Below are positions 1 to 6,867 of a stretch of DNA of 8,213 nt, piece by piece. Each line of letters begins with the position of its first letter. Position 1 is the stretch's first letter. The position numbers and the translations under genes were made by a program. The DNA comes from an uncultured Eubacteriales bacterium (lineage in GTDB: Bacteria; Bacillota; Clostridia; Lachnospirales; Lachnospiraceae), in assembly GCA_902783795.1 (NCBI GenBank), contig CACZSO010000147.1, positions 1-8,213 of the forward strand, written 5' to 3'. The notes beneath the pieces were generated by a model, which saw only the letters and a program-made list of their open reading frames with translations, had not been told where the DNA came from and made no database searches.

Positions 1-419
1 CCATCGGTATCGCAGCCTTCTTTATTCTGCGGTGGTATCACGACAGACCCCTGAAAGTAGGCGGTTATCCGGAAGAAGAAAGCGGCGAAGCTGAAGAGGG
101 AGCGGCTGAAGGAGAAGAAGCAGAAGAGGCTCTTGAAACAGAAGCTGCTGAACTCACAGAAGAAGTTGAAGCAGAAACAGCTGAGATAACAGAAGCTGCA
201 GATGAAGGAATTTCTGAGATCGAAGAAACAGTAAATGAAGAGATACAGGATATCGAAGCAGAGAAGACAGATGTCCTGGAGGATCTGAAAGAAGAAGCTG
301 AAGATAATCCGCAGATCCTGGAAGAAGAAATAGAACAGATGGATGAAATGGCGGAAGAGATCCTGAAGACAGACTTCGGGATGGACGATGTAATTTCGGA
401 GGTGCAGGATGAGTTATAA
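1..419 (+). CDS. C-terminal part of a membrane-anchored protein with a long acidic tail (5' end outside window)
   Basis: The reading frame is open from base 3 to the TAA at 417-419, giving 138 residues. It starts inside a hydrophobic stretch (IGIAAFFIL), followed by a basic flank (RWYHDR), as at the cytoplasmic end of a last transmembrane helix. The next 115 residues are extremely acidic: 51 are Glu or Asp and only 3 are Lys. The tail has helical, coiled-coil-like spacing (EIEETVNEEI, EILEDL-like patches) and no catalytic motif. The stop overlaps the next gene by 11 bases, so the two are translationally linked. One candidate is prolipoprotein diacylglyceryl transferase (Lgt), since some clostridial Lgt proteins end in a helix plus a Glu-rich extension, but none of the diagnostic Lgt core lies in the window. 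The coding frame is secure; the identity is not. Confidence 0.75.
   Translation, partial: IGIAAFFILRWYHDRPLKVGGYPEEESGEAEEGAAEGEEAEEALETEAAELTEEVEAETAEITEAADEGISEIEETVNEEIQDIEAEKTDVLEDLKEEAEDNPQILEEEIEQMDEMAEEILKTDFGMDDVISEVQDEL
398..402 (+). promoter_or_regulatory. Ribosome binding site of glgB inside the upstream gene
   Basis: GGAGG lies six bases before the ATG at 409 and within the last codons of the preceding frame. It fixes the glgB start and shows that the branching enzyme gene is read from an mRNA that also carries the upstream gene. Confidence 0.8.
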
Positions 420-2382
420 GATCATTGAACGTGACCCTTATCTGAAACCCTTTGAGTATGACATCCAGGAAAGGGTCGAGCTTTACAAAAACAAGAGAAA
501 CGAGGTCCTTGGGAATACTGGCATCACAGATTTCGCCAATGGTTATATGTATTACGGCTTCCATCGGGAACCGGACGGCAGCTTTATCTACCGTGAATGG
601 GCACCCGGCGCTGATGAAATGCATCTGACCGGCGACTTTAATTTCTGGGACCGGCTGTCTCACCCCATGACAAAGGTGGGAGATAATTTTGAGATCCACA
701 TTCCCGTGGAGCAGGCTCCGAAGAACGGCTCCCGTGTAAAAGCACTGGTGACAAAAAACGGTGTGACTACGGAGCATATCCCGGCCTATGCGAATTATGT
801 GGAACAGGATCCGAATGACTACAGCTGGTGCGCGGTGATCCATATTCCGGAGAAACCCTATGAATGGCATGACCAGCATTACCGCCTGGCAAAAAAGCCT
901 TTCATCTATGAGTGTCATGTGGGTATGTCGGGAGAAGAACCCAGGATCACACAATATACGGAATTCAGGGATAATGTCCTGCCGCGGGTAAAGGAAGCGG
1001 GCTATAACACCATCCAGCTGATGGCTGTCATGGAGCATCCTTATTACGGTTCCTTCGGTTACCAGGTGTCGAATTTCTTCGCTCCCTCCAGCCGTTTCGG
1101 CATGCCGGAAGACTTAAAATCCCTCATTGACACAGCCCACCAGATGAATATCCGGGTGCTGCTGGATGTGGTGCATTCCCATGCCATCAAGAATACGGCG
1201 GAAGGTCTGAACATGTTTGACGGTACGGACCACCAGTATTTCCGTAAAGAAGACCATCCCGCCTGGGATACGAAACTGTTTGATTACGGACGTCCGGAGG
1301 TCATTCATTTCCTGCTTTCTAACCTGAAGTACTGGATGGATGAATTCCACTTTGACGGCTTCCGTTTTGACGGCGTTACCTCCATGCTTTATTACGATCA
1401 TGGACTTGGCAAGGCTTTTACAGATTATGGCACTTATTTCTCTCCCAATACGGATAAGGATGCGGTGACTTACCTGATGCTGGCCAATGAACTGATCCAT
1501 GCCGTGTCTAAACGCGCGGTGACTATTGCGGAAGATATGTCTGGCATGCCGGGCATGTGCCTGCCCATCAAAGAGGGCGGCATCGGTTTTGATTACCGGC
1601 TTTCCATGGGTGTTCCGGATCTGTGGATCAAGCTTCTGAAAGAAAAGAAAGATGAAGACTGGTCCATGTGGCAGCTGTTCTATGAGCTGACGCAGCATCG
1701 TCCGGGAGAGAAGACCATTTCCTATTGCGAATCCCACGACCAGGCCCTGGTGGGGGATAAGACATTGATCTTCTGGCTCTGTGATGCGGATATGTACACC
1801 GGCATGAGTATCTTTAACCCGCCCAATATGGTGATCGACCGCGGACTGGCTCTTCATAAGATGATCCGGCTCATTACTTTCCTGTTAGGCCAGGATGGTT
1901 ATCTGAACTTCATGGGCAATGAGTTCGGCCATCCGGAATGGATCGATTTCCCCCGGGAAGGCAACGGCTGGTCCTATCATTACTGCCGCCGCCAGTGGTC
2001 TTTAGTAGATGACAGAGACCTTAAATACCGGTATCTGAATGCCTTCGATAAGACTATGATCCACTACGGAAAACACCTTAAGTCGGAACCTGCGAAGAAT
2101 CTGTGGGTCAATGAAGGCGACCATGTACTGATCATCGAGCGGGACGGCGATATTACGGCGTTCAATTTTGATGCGACACGTTCCTTTGAAGGATATTTCG
2201 TGCCGACCCTCGAAGAAGGCGGCTATCAGGCCTTATTCTCCACAGATGACACAGAATACGCCGGCTTCGGACGAGTGGATAAGAAGTACGTTTATTACAC
2301 GGAAAAAGCAGGAGACGGAAGGATCGGGTTCAAGACGTATCTGCCCTCCCGGACCGCTGTTGTTTTTCGGAAGAAAAAATAA
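409..2382 (+). CDS. glgB: 1,4-alpha-glucan (glycogen) branching enzyme, eukaryote-like GH13_8 type
   Basis: This enzyme cuts alpha-1,4-glucan chains and rejoins them through alpha-1,6 bonds, making branch points in cytoplasmic glycogen. The 657 residues show an N-terminal CBM48-like beta domain (about 45-140, with REWAPGADEMHLTGDFNFW at 62-80), then a GH13 catalytic barrel, then a C-terminal beta domain (about 565-655). The four GH13 motifs are intact: DVVHSH (253-258), GFRFDGV with nucleophile D321, TIAEDMSGMP with acid/base E375, and ESHDQ with D444 as transition-state stabiliser. Stretches such as GFRFDGVTSMLY, LNMFDGTD, ESHDQALVGDK and GYLNFMGNEFGHPEW match animal and plant branching enzymes, as recalled from the family, and indicate subfamily GH13_8 rather than the usual bacterial GH13_9. 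The start is supported by GGAGG six bases upstream. No glgC, glgA or glgP is visible nearby. Confidence 0.96.
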   Translation: MSYKIIERDPYLKPFEYDIQERVELYKNKRNEVLGNTGITDFANGYMYYGFHREPDGSFIYREWAPGADEMHLTGDFNFWDRLSHPMTKVGDNFEIHIPVEQAPKNGSRVKALVTKNGVTTEHIPAYANYVEQDPNDYSWCAVIHIPEKPYEWHDQHYRLAKKPFIYECHVGMSGEEPRITQYTEFRDNVLPRVKEAGYNTIQLMAVMEHPYYGSFGYQVSNFFAPSSRFGMPEDLKSLIDTAHQMNIRVLLDVVHSHAIKNTAEGLNMFDGTDHQYFRKEDHPAWDTKLFDYGRPEVIHFLLSNLKYWMDEFHFDGFRFDGVTSMLYYDHGLGKAFTDYGTYFSPNTDKDAVTYLMLANELIHAVSKRAVTIAEDMSGMPGMCLPIKEGGIGFDYRLSMGVPDLWIKLLKEKKDEDWSMWQLFYELTQHRPGEKTISYCESHDQALVGDKTLIFWLCDADMYTGMSIFNPPNMVIDRGLALHKMIRLITFLLGQDGYLNFMGNEFGHPEWIDFPREGNGWSYHYCRRQWSLVDDRDLKYRYLNAFDKTMIHYGKHLKSEPAKNLWVNEGDHVLIIERDGDITAFNFDATRSFEGYFVPTLEEGGYQALFSTDDTEYAGFGRVDKKYVYYTEKAGDGRIGFKTYLPSRTAVVFRKKK

Positions 2383-2388
2383 AAAAAT

Positions 2389-3450
2389 ATGAAAAAAGCA
2401 GTAAAGACCGCTATTTTGTGTCTGATCTTCCTACTGATCACGGCGGCCTCCTGCGGCAAAGAAGAACCAGAGAGTGCAGAGATTATTGTTTTTTCACAGG
2501 TTTCTGAACCGGAAGAGCCGCCGGAGGAGACATCCCGCCCGGTAACACTTCCGGATGAACAGGCACCCACCATCCCCACACTGGATGAGGAACCCTTTTC
2601 ACCGGAACTGGACCTTAAGTTTTATTCGAATTTCGGCCTGATCTCAGATGAGACCAGGATAGGGAACCTCAGGGACAGACCCACCACCAATGGGAATATC
2701 GTGGGGCGTTTCTATTCCAATACCGGGATGGAGATCCTGGAAGTCCTCAACGACTGGTATCATGTGCGCTCCGGTGAGCTGGAAGGCTATGTCTGGCAGC
2801 CCCTGGTAAAGACCGGGGAAGGGGCTATAGCCCAGTGTATGAAGTATGAGAACTACTGGGTCACGGTGGATGCAGCAGCGCTGAATGTACGGATGGAACC
2901 GAACCTGGAATCCGGGATCGTGACCAGGATCCGCCAGGGGCAGAATTACCGCATCGTAGGAGATGCGGGAGATTTCTTCCTCATAACCGTCGGTTCGGAA
3001 GAAGGCTATATTTCAAAACAATACTGCCGTGCCGGGTTTACCGTGGCGGAGGCAGAAAACTGGAACCAGCTGGAGAACATTACCGGTACCGCAAAGGCTG
3101 TGATCACCTGGGGCATGCAGTATCTGGGTGCGCCTTATGTCTATGCAGGCACCAGTATGACGGCAGGGCTGGACTGTTCTTATTTTACGATGGCCTGCAT
3201 GCGGCAGGTGGGAGTGAACATCCCGCGGCTTTCAAAGGAGCAGGCCCAGAGAGGAAACCCAGTGGGAAGCATTTATGATGCCCTTCCCGGAGACCTGTTG
3301 TTTTATAACTCACACGGAAGCGGCATCGACCATGTGGCCATCTACATCGGCGACTATAAGATCCTGCACGCCGCCCAATCCATCGGCTGTGTCTCCATCA
3401 GTGTGTATAATTACTGCGGAGAACCGGCTGCTATCAGAAGGTATTATTGA
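2389..3450 (+). CDS. Putative lipoprotein with two SH3b domains and an NlpC/P60 cysteine peptidase domain
   Basis: This is a predicted cell-wall hydrolase of 353 residues. NlpC/P60 enzymes typically cut peptidoglycan stem peptides, often after gamma-D-Glu. The N terminus has a signal sequence (MKKAVKTAILCLIFLLITAASC); its lipobox-like AASC would place the lipidated Cys at 22, although Ala rather than Leu at -3 is less common. A Pro/Glu-rich linker (24-75) follows. Two SH3b-like domains are at about 92-140 (NLRDRPTTNGNIVGRF, GYVWQPLV) and 158-213 (ALNVRMEPNLESGIV, GYISKQYC). The peptidase domain spans about 232-353: catalytic C263 in LDCSYF, H315 in GIDHVAIYIG, and H327 in ILHAAQ as the third polar residue. 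The usual Gly after Cys-Ser is Tyr here. The gene starts six bases after glgB and has only a weak ribosome binding site (GGAAG, 15 bases away), so it may depend on coupling. Confidence 0.9.
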   Translation: MKKAVKTAILCLIFLLITAASCGKEEPESAEIIVFSQVSEPEEPPEETSRPVTLPDEQAPTIPTLDEEPFSPELDLKFYSNFGLISDETRIGNLRDRPTTNGNIVGRFYSNTGMEILEVLNDWYHVRSGELEGYVWQPLVKTGEGAIAQCMKYENYWVTVDAAALNVRMEPNLESGIVTRIRQGQNYRIVGDAGDFFLITVGSEEGYISKQYCRAGFTVAEAENWNQLENITGTAKAVITWGMQYLGAPYVYAGTSMTAGLDCSYFTMACMRQVGVNIPRLSKEQAQRGNPVGSIYDALPGDLLFYNSHGSGIDHVAIYIGDYKILHAAQSIGCVSISVYNYCGEPAAIRRYY

Positions 3451-3451
3451 T

Positions 3452-4285
3452 ATGGGACCCAGAAAAAATAATTTTACACGGCTTATTGAAGAGATCTGTC
3501 AGGAGGAAGGGATCCGGATGGACAGTTTCTCCTACTACTGGGCACATCGGCTGACCAAAGATGGCCAGGTGCGTTATATTGTCGGATACCAGTTTCCGCT
3601 GAATATTTCCTCTGTTAAAGAAGTGTGCCAGGATAAGGTGCTGACCTATGGCATCCTGCATGATAACGGTCTGCCGGCGGCGCTGCATGTTTTCCTTCCG
3701 AATAATATCCCTTCCACGGGCGTTACAAAAGAGGACAATGATGCGGCATGCCAGATGATGCTGGATGTCTTTAAAACGGTGGTCGTAAAGGATAATGCAG
3801 GGACCGGCGGCAACAAGGTCTTCAAGGCAGAGACCATGGATGAAGTACAGGAAGCCCTGGACCTGATCTATAAGAGCACCTATTCTGCCTGCATCAGCCC
3901 CTATTACGAGATCGAAGATGAGTACCGGGTGATCCTGCTGGACGGCGAGCCCCAGGTCATCATCCGCAAAGACCGGCAGTACACCGTCAATGAACAGGGC
4001 GAAAAGGTGTATGAAAACTGGCGGCATAACCTGGGGCAGGGAGCTGTGGGTGTCGTGCTTCAGAAAGAAGAAGTGCCGGAGGGCGTAGTCGAACTGGCTG
4101 AAAAGGCAGTGAAAGTCCTGGGGGCCAGGTTCGTTTCCGCCGATGTGATCCTCGTGGATCATAAGCCCATGATCCTGGAGATCAACGGCGGTGTCATGAT
4201 GGAACACCTTTCTTCCCAGAGCAGTGAATATTATCATATAGCCAAAGAAATCTACCGGAAGGCTGTTTTACGTTCCTTTGAATGA
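3452..4285 (+). CDS. Compact ATP-grasp ligase-like protein, substrate unknown
   Basis: The 277-residue product has the ATP-grasp fold signature, the family that couples a carboxylate to an amine or thiol through an acyl-phosphate. Residues 61-76 (DKVLTYGILHDNGLP) match the start of the fold seen in RimK and cyanophycin-synthetase-like ligases. VVVKDNAGTGGNKVF (111-125) holds the ATP-contacting Lys113 and a Gly-rich loop. DEYRVILLDGEP (156-167) and IIRKDR (170-175) form the next strands, and NLGQGA (193-198) resembles the substrate/ATP loop. D231 in SADVIL, E243 and N245 in ILEINGG are the expected metal ligands. The N-terminal pre-domain is only about 60 residues, so it is short for the family. 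The start is the ATG one base after the NlpC stop (TGATATG), with AGAAGG ten bases upstream. A role in modifying an envelope peptide is suggested only by its neighbour. Confidence 0.85.
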   Translation: MGPRKNNFTRLIEEICQEEGIRMDSFSYYWAHRLTKDGQVRYIVGYQFPLNISSVKEVCQDKVLTYGILHDNGLPAALHVFLPNNIPSTGVTKEDNDAACQMMLDVFKTVVVKDNAGTGGNKVFKAETMDEVQEALDLIYKSTYSACISPYYEIEDEYRVILLDGEPQVIIRKDRQYTVNEQGEKVYENWRHNLGQGAVGVVLQKEEVPEGVVELAEKAVKVLGARFVSADVILVDHKPMILEINGGVMMEHLSSQSSEYYHIAKEIYRKAVLRSFE

Positions 4286-4301
4286 ACAGGAAGGGAGAAA
4301 T

Positions 4302-4445
4302 ATGATCAATTTCGAAGAAGAACTGAAAAAGTATAAACCCAGTCTTGAGATCGAAGAAACAGAAAAATCCGTCAGAGAAGACAGCGAGAAAGATATGGTC
4401 GATCTGATGGTCGAACTCATGAACGAGTACAGGAATAAGCGCTGA
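4302..4445 (+). CDS. Small charged protein of 47 residues, function unknown
   Basis: The frame encodes MINFEEELKKYKPSLEIEET and ends in MNEYRNKR. It is rich in Glu, Lys and Asp, has no hydrophobic segment or cysteine, and looks wholly helical, with an amphipathic C-terminal half (MVDLMVELMNEY). The start has a clear ribosome binding site (AGGAAGGGAG, 4288-4297). The gene fits exactly between its neighbours: 16 bases after the ATP-grasp stop, and its TGA lies within the ribosome binding region of the next gene. Position, spacing and codon pattern support real translation. I do not recognise a characterised family; it could be an adaptor for one of the adjacent proteins. Confidence 0.75.
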   Translation: MINFEEELKKYKPSLEIEETEKSVREDSEKDMVDLMVELMNEYRNKR

Positions 4446-4455
4446 GGAGCTTTTT

Positions 4456-6201
4456 ATGAATTGTTACCGGTGTGACGGCACACTGGATCTTTCCCGGGAT
4501 ACCTGCCCGAAATGCGGGACCGATGTCAGGTTTTTCAAGAAGATCGTCTATATGTCCAACCGTTATTATAATGACGGTCTGGCTAAGGCGGAGGCCAGGG
4601 ACCTGACCGGGGCCAGGGAATCCTTAAAGACCAGTCTTAATCTATATAAGAAGAACACTAACGCCAGGAACCTGCTGGGGCTGGTGCTCTATGCCATGGG
4701 CGAATCGGCGGAAGCGCTGAAGATGTGGGTCATTTCGAAGAATTACGAGCCTGGCAAGAATATGTGCGACCGCTATATGAACTATATCCGCCGCAACATG
4801 AACAGCCTGGATTCGGATGACCATGGGATCAAAAAGTTCAATCAGGCGCTGAACTATACCAGGAACGATGCCCGTGACCTGGCAGTGATCCAGCTGAAAA
4901 AAGTGGTTTCTGTCCATCCGAACATGACGAAGGCCTATTGTCTTCTGGCCCTGATCTACATGGAAGACGGCAAATACGAGCAGGCAGAAAAAGTGCTGAA
5001 TAACTGTCTGGCCGTGGACAGGGGTAATACGACTGCTCTGCATTATATGAAAGAACTGCAGGGCATGAAGCAGCAGGGCAGTACACGTTCTGCCGGGACT
5101 GCGGGAGAGGATGAGAGGGAACAGCTGATCATCCCGGTGCGTTTCAGGGACTTTGGCTCTTACCTTGCGAACGCTTTGTACATCCTGGCCGGCGTCATCT
5201 TAGGCATTGCCATCGCCTGGTATGTCATCGTGCCCGGGCGCGTTTCCACGAAGATGGAAGAGGCATCGAAACAGGCATTGGCCTATGAAAGCGAGATCTC
5301 TGAGTTGAACAGACAGATAGCTGACCAGTCCAGAAAAGCCAGCGAAGAAGCCCGTGTTTCTTCTGAAGAAGAATCCATCAGTGAATCAGAATCCATTTCA
5401 GAATCTGTCAGTAAGTCTGAGGAGGAAGCTTCCATTGAAGCTGAAAAGGAATCCATGCCGCTGATCAATAAACTGACAGGTTATGCCAGAAATAATGAAA
5501 GCGCCCAGACAGCCGGCGGTTCGAATACACCGGAGGGACGTTCCAGGTTTATCCGCCTGTTCATGAGCCTGGATCCGGAGATCCTTTCGGATGAAAACCT
5601 GTATCTCTACGATGTTATGGCCAAGGTGCTCTGCAACCAGGATAACCGGGAGAGCTATATAGAGGAAGCGGAGGCCTATGCGGAGGATAATCATCCCCAG
5701 GAAGCTGCAGACCTCATGGAAGCCTTGACGTATCTGCTGCCGGAGAATCCGGAGGTGAGGCTCAGGGCCGCAGAACTTCTGGAAGAAGCCGGAGATAAAG
5801 AAAAAGCCGCGAATATGTACTGGCAGTATTACTGGCTGTTCGATTTCCGGGACGATGTGGCAGCTGCCCGGGAGAATTACCTGAGACTGACAGGAAAGGA
5901 AGAGATAGATCCCTGGCAGGAAGGACTGGATAAAGATGCCCTCACCACACCGGTGACTTATGAAAAGCTGATCGAGGGACTTGAGATCCCGGATCCGCCG
6001 CCCACATCTTCTTCGGAAACAGAAGAGGATACGGATGACACAGTGGATTCTGATGATTCAGGATCGCCGGAAGAAGGGCAGCCGGAGGAGAACCCTCAGG
6101 AGGGACAGCCGGAAGAAAATCCGGCAGAGAATCCTGAAGTGAACCCGGAAGAAGCAGTGGCTCCTGAAGAGAACGGCGGAGAAGAAAACCCTGAAGCATA
6201 A
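4456..6201 (+). CDS. Zinc-ribbon / TPR membrane protein with coiled coil and acidic Pro-Glu tail
   Basis: The 581 residues form a mosaic. A zinc ribbon opens the protein (C3, C6, C17, C20; CYRC and CPKCG). TPR-like helical pairs follow at about 34-99 and 123-190 (AYCLLALIYMEDGKYEQAEKV is a clear TPR unit). One transmembrane helix lies at about 236-259 (YLANALYILAGVILGIAIAW). After it come a Glu/Ser-rich coiled coil (265-333, with SISESESISESVS), a second TPR-like region (about 380-475) and a low-complexity tail (515-581) with two GQPEENP units. The cysteines and the Arg-rich flank before the helix suggest a cytoplasmic N terminus and an external C-terminal half; this topology is inferred. The start has GAGGAG six bases upstream, overlapping the stop of the small gene before it. 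The gene ends the operon just before a terminator. I do not know a function; a scaffold linking cytoplasm and envelope is plausible. Confidence 0.88.
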   Translation: MNCYRCDGTLDLSRDTCPKCGTDVRFFKKIVYMSNRYYNDGLAKAEARDLTGARESLKTSLNLYKKNTNARNLLGLVLYAMGESAEALKMWVISKNYEPGKNMCDRYMNYIRRNMNSLDSDDHGIKKFNQALNYTRNDARDLAVIQLKKVVSVHPNMTKAYCLLALIYMEDGKYEQAEKVLNNCLAVDRGNTTALHYMKELQGMKQQGSTRSAGTAGEDEREQLIIPVRFRDFGSYLANALYILAGVILGIAIAWYVIVPGRVSTKMEEASKQALAYESEISELNRQIADQSRKASEEARVSSEEESISESESISESVSKSEEEASIEAEKESMPLINKLTGYARNNESAQTAGGSNTPEGRSRFIRLFMSLDPEILSDENLYLYDVMAKVLCNQDNRESYIEEAEAYAEDNHPQEAADLMEALTYLLPENPEVRLRAAELLEEAGDKEKAANMYWQYYWLFDFRDDVAAARENYLRLTGKEEIDPWQEGLDKDALTTPVTYEKLIEGLEIPDPPPTSSSETEEDTDDTVDSDDSGSPEEGQPEENPQEGQPEENPAENPEVNPEEAVAPEENGGEENPEA

Positions 6202-6210
6202 AGAAAAATT

Positions 6211-6230
6211 AAGGAAAAACAAGGAAAAAC
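6211..6230 (+). repeat. Tandem 10-base direct repeat
   Basis: The unit AAGGAAAAAC occurs twice in direct succession between the stop codon of the TPR gene and the terminator stem. The second copy supplies the A-rich base of the left terminator arm. It is probably a small slippage duplication with no known role. Confidence 0.8.
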
Positions 6231-6264
6231 GGGAGAAAGTCATTTGACTTTCCCCCGTTTTTTT
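6225..6264 (+). terminator. Intrinsic terminator of the glgB-NlpC-TPR operon
   Basis: The left arm 6225-6241 (AAAAAC then GGGAGAAAGTC) pairs with 6246-6262 (GACTTTCCCCCG then T's), with one A/C mismatch (6234/6253) and a four-base loop (ATTT). Seven T's at 6258-6264 follow the GC-rich part. It lies 23 bases after the TPR gene stop. Its right arm overlaps the -35 hexamer of the next promoter. Confidence 0.9.
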
Positions 6265-6272
6265 GATAAAAT
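6244..6272 (+). promoter_or_regulatory. Sigma-A type promoter for carD, overlapping the terminator
   Basis: TTGACT (6244-6249) and TAAAAT (6267-6272) are separated by exactly 17 bases, and TG at 6264-6265 gives an extended -10 (TGATAAAAT). The -35 sits in the loop and right arm of the preceding terminator, and the terminator T-tract fills part of the spacer. Transcription would start near 6279, leaving about 70 bases of leader before the CarD-family gene. Confidence 0.85.
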
Positions 6273-6340
6273 AGTTTTTGTAAAGAAGTAAAAAATATTA
6301 TGGAAATGCCTAAAGATCCAGGCAGGAGAATTTCAAAGAA

Positions 6341-6346
6341 AGGAGG
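6341..6346 (+). promoter_or_regulatory. Ribosome binding site deciding the carD start
   Basis: AGGAGG, extended to AAAGGAGG with the bases before it, lies four bases before the ATG at 6351. An in-frame ATG at 6300 has no such site, so the downstream start is preferred. Confidence 0.85.
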
Positions 6347-6350
6347 ATAT

Positions 6351-6836
6351 ATGTTTTCGGTCGGCGATTATATCGTCAAAGCAGGCGAAGGCGTCTGCAG
6401 GATTGATTGTGAGATCATGATGAAAACCCCGGGCGGGGCAGATGAAAAGCCTTATTATCTGCTGGTGCCTATTTCAGATGACAGAGTAAAAGTATATCTT
6501 CCGGTTTTGGAGGATTATCAGGAGATACGTCCGGTCATGAGCCGCACCAGGGCAGAAGAGATCCTGGATGTGTTTCCGGATATAGAACCGGCAGTCGTGG
6601 AAAATGAGAAGCAGCGCGAGATCACTTATAAAGAAGCTATCCGCTCCTGCGAACCGGAAAAGATCATCAGCATCATCAAGCATTTACAGTTTCGGAGTAT
6701 AGAACGAAAAGCCCAGGGGAAAAAGAATACAGCCATCGATGACCGTTATTCTGTCATGGCAGAAAAAGCACTGTATTCAGAATTAGGGTTTGTCCTGGAT
6801 AAGACAGACGAAGAAGTAAGAGAACTTCTTAAATAA
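6351..6836 (+). CDS. CarD-family transcriptional regulator (RNA-polymerase-binding)
   Basis: CarD/CdnL proteins bind the beta subunit of RNA polymerase and stabilise open promoter complexes. The 161 residues begin with a Tudor-like RNAP-interaction domain (about 1-62): MFSVGDYIVKAGEGVCRI matches the family opening (hydrophobic, GDYVVY..GVG/C), then PYYLLVPI and VKVYLPV strands. A helical C-terminal domain (about 65-161) follows, with a basic patch (RSIERKAQGKKN, 115-126) suited to DNA contact. Length is normal for clostridial members. The protein contains no Trp at all, so the Trp used by mycobacterial CarD to wedge the upstream edge of the -10 has no identical counterpart. The gene is a single-gene unit between two terminator-promoter elements and ends 31 bases before the second hairpin. 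Confidence 0.88.
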   Translation: MFSVGDYIVKAGEGVCRIDCEIMMKTPGGADEKPYYLLVPISDDRVKVYLPVLEDYQEIRPVMSRTRAEEILDVFPDIEPAVVENEKQREITYKEAIRSCEPEKIISIIKHLQFRSIERKAQGKKNTAIDDRYSVMAEKALYSELGFVLDKTDEEVRELLK

Positions 6837-6867
6837 GGAAATATGACTGAGTAATATTCGGAAAGAT

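Noticed and set aside
61..200. GAAGAAG-rich stretch as a DNA repeat array
   Set aside because: There is no fixed unit. The pattern comes from Glu/Ala codons in an open frame.
154..1038. Long open minus-strand frame across the acidic tail and the glgB start
   Set aside because: It lies opposite two well-supported coding frames, is low-complexity (Leu/Ser-rich, mirror of the GAA codons) and has no recognisable domain.
1114..1857. Minus-strand open frame inside glgB
   Set aside because: Antisense shadow of the conserved catalytic core, with no domain or ribosome binding site that I can support.
2168..2392. Overlapping 74-codon frame at the end of glgB
   Set aside because: It lies in an alternate frame of a conserved gene and has no recognisable features.
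3275..3451. Upstream extension of the ATP-grasp gene into the NlpC/P60 gene
   Set aside because: These 59 residues are out-of-frame readings of the conserved peptidase end. The ATG at 3452 begins directly after the stop and starts the homologous-looking protein.
6300..6350. Longer N terminus for the CarD-family protein
   Set aside because: The ATG at 6300 has no ribosome binding site, while AAAGGAGG precedes the ATG at 6351, where the family's conserved MFxVGDY start appears.
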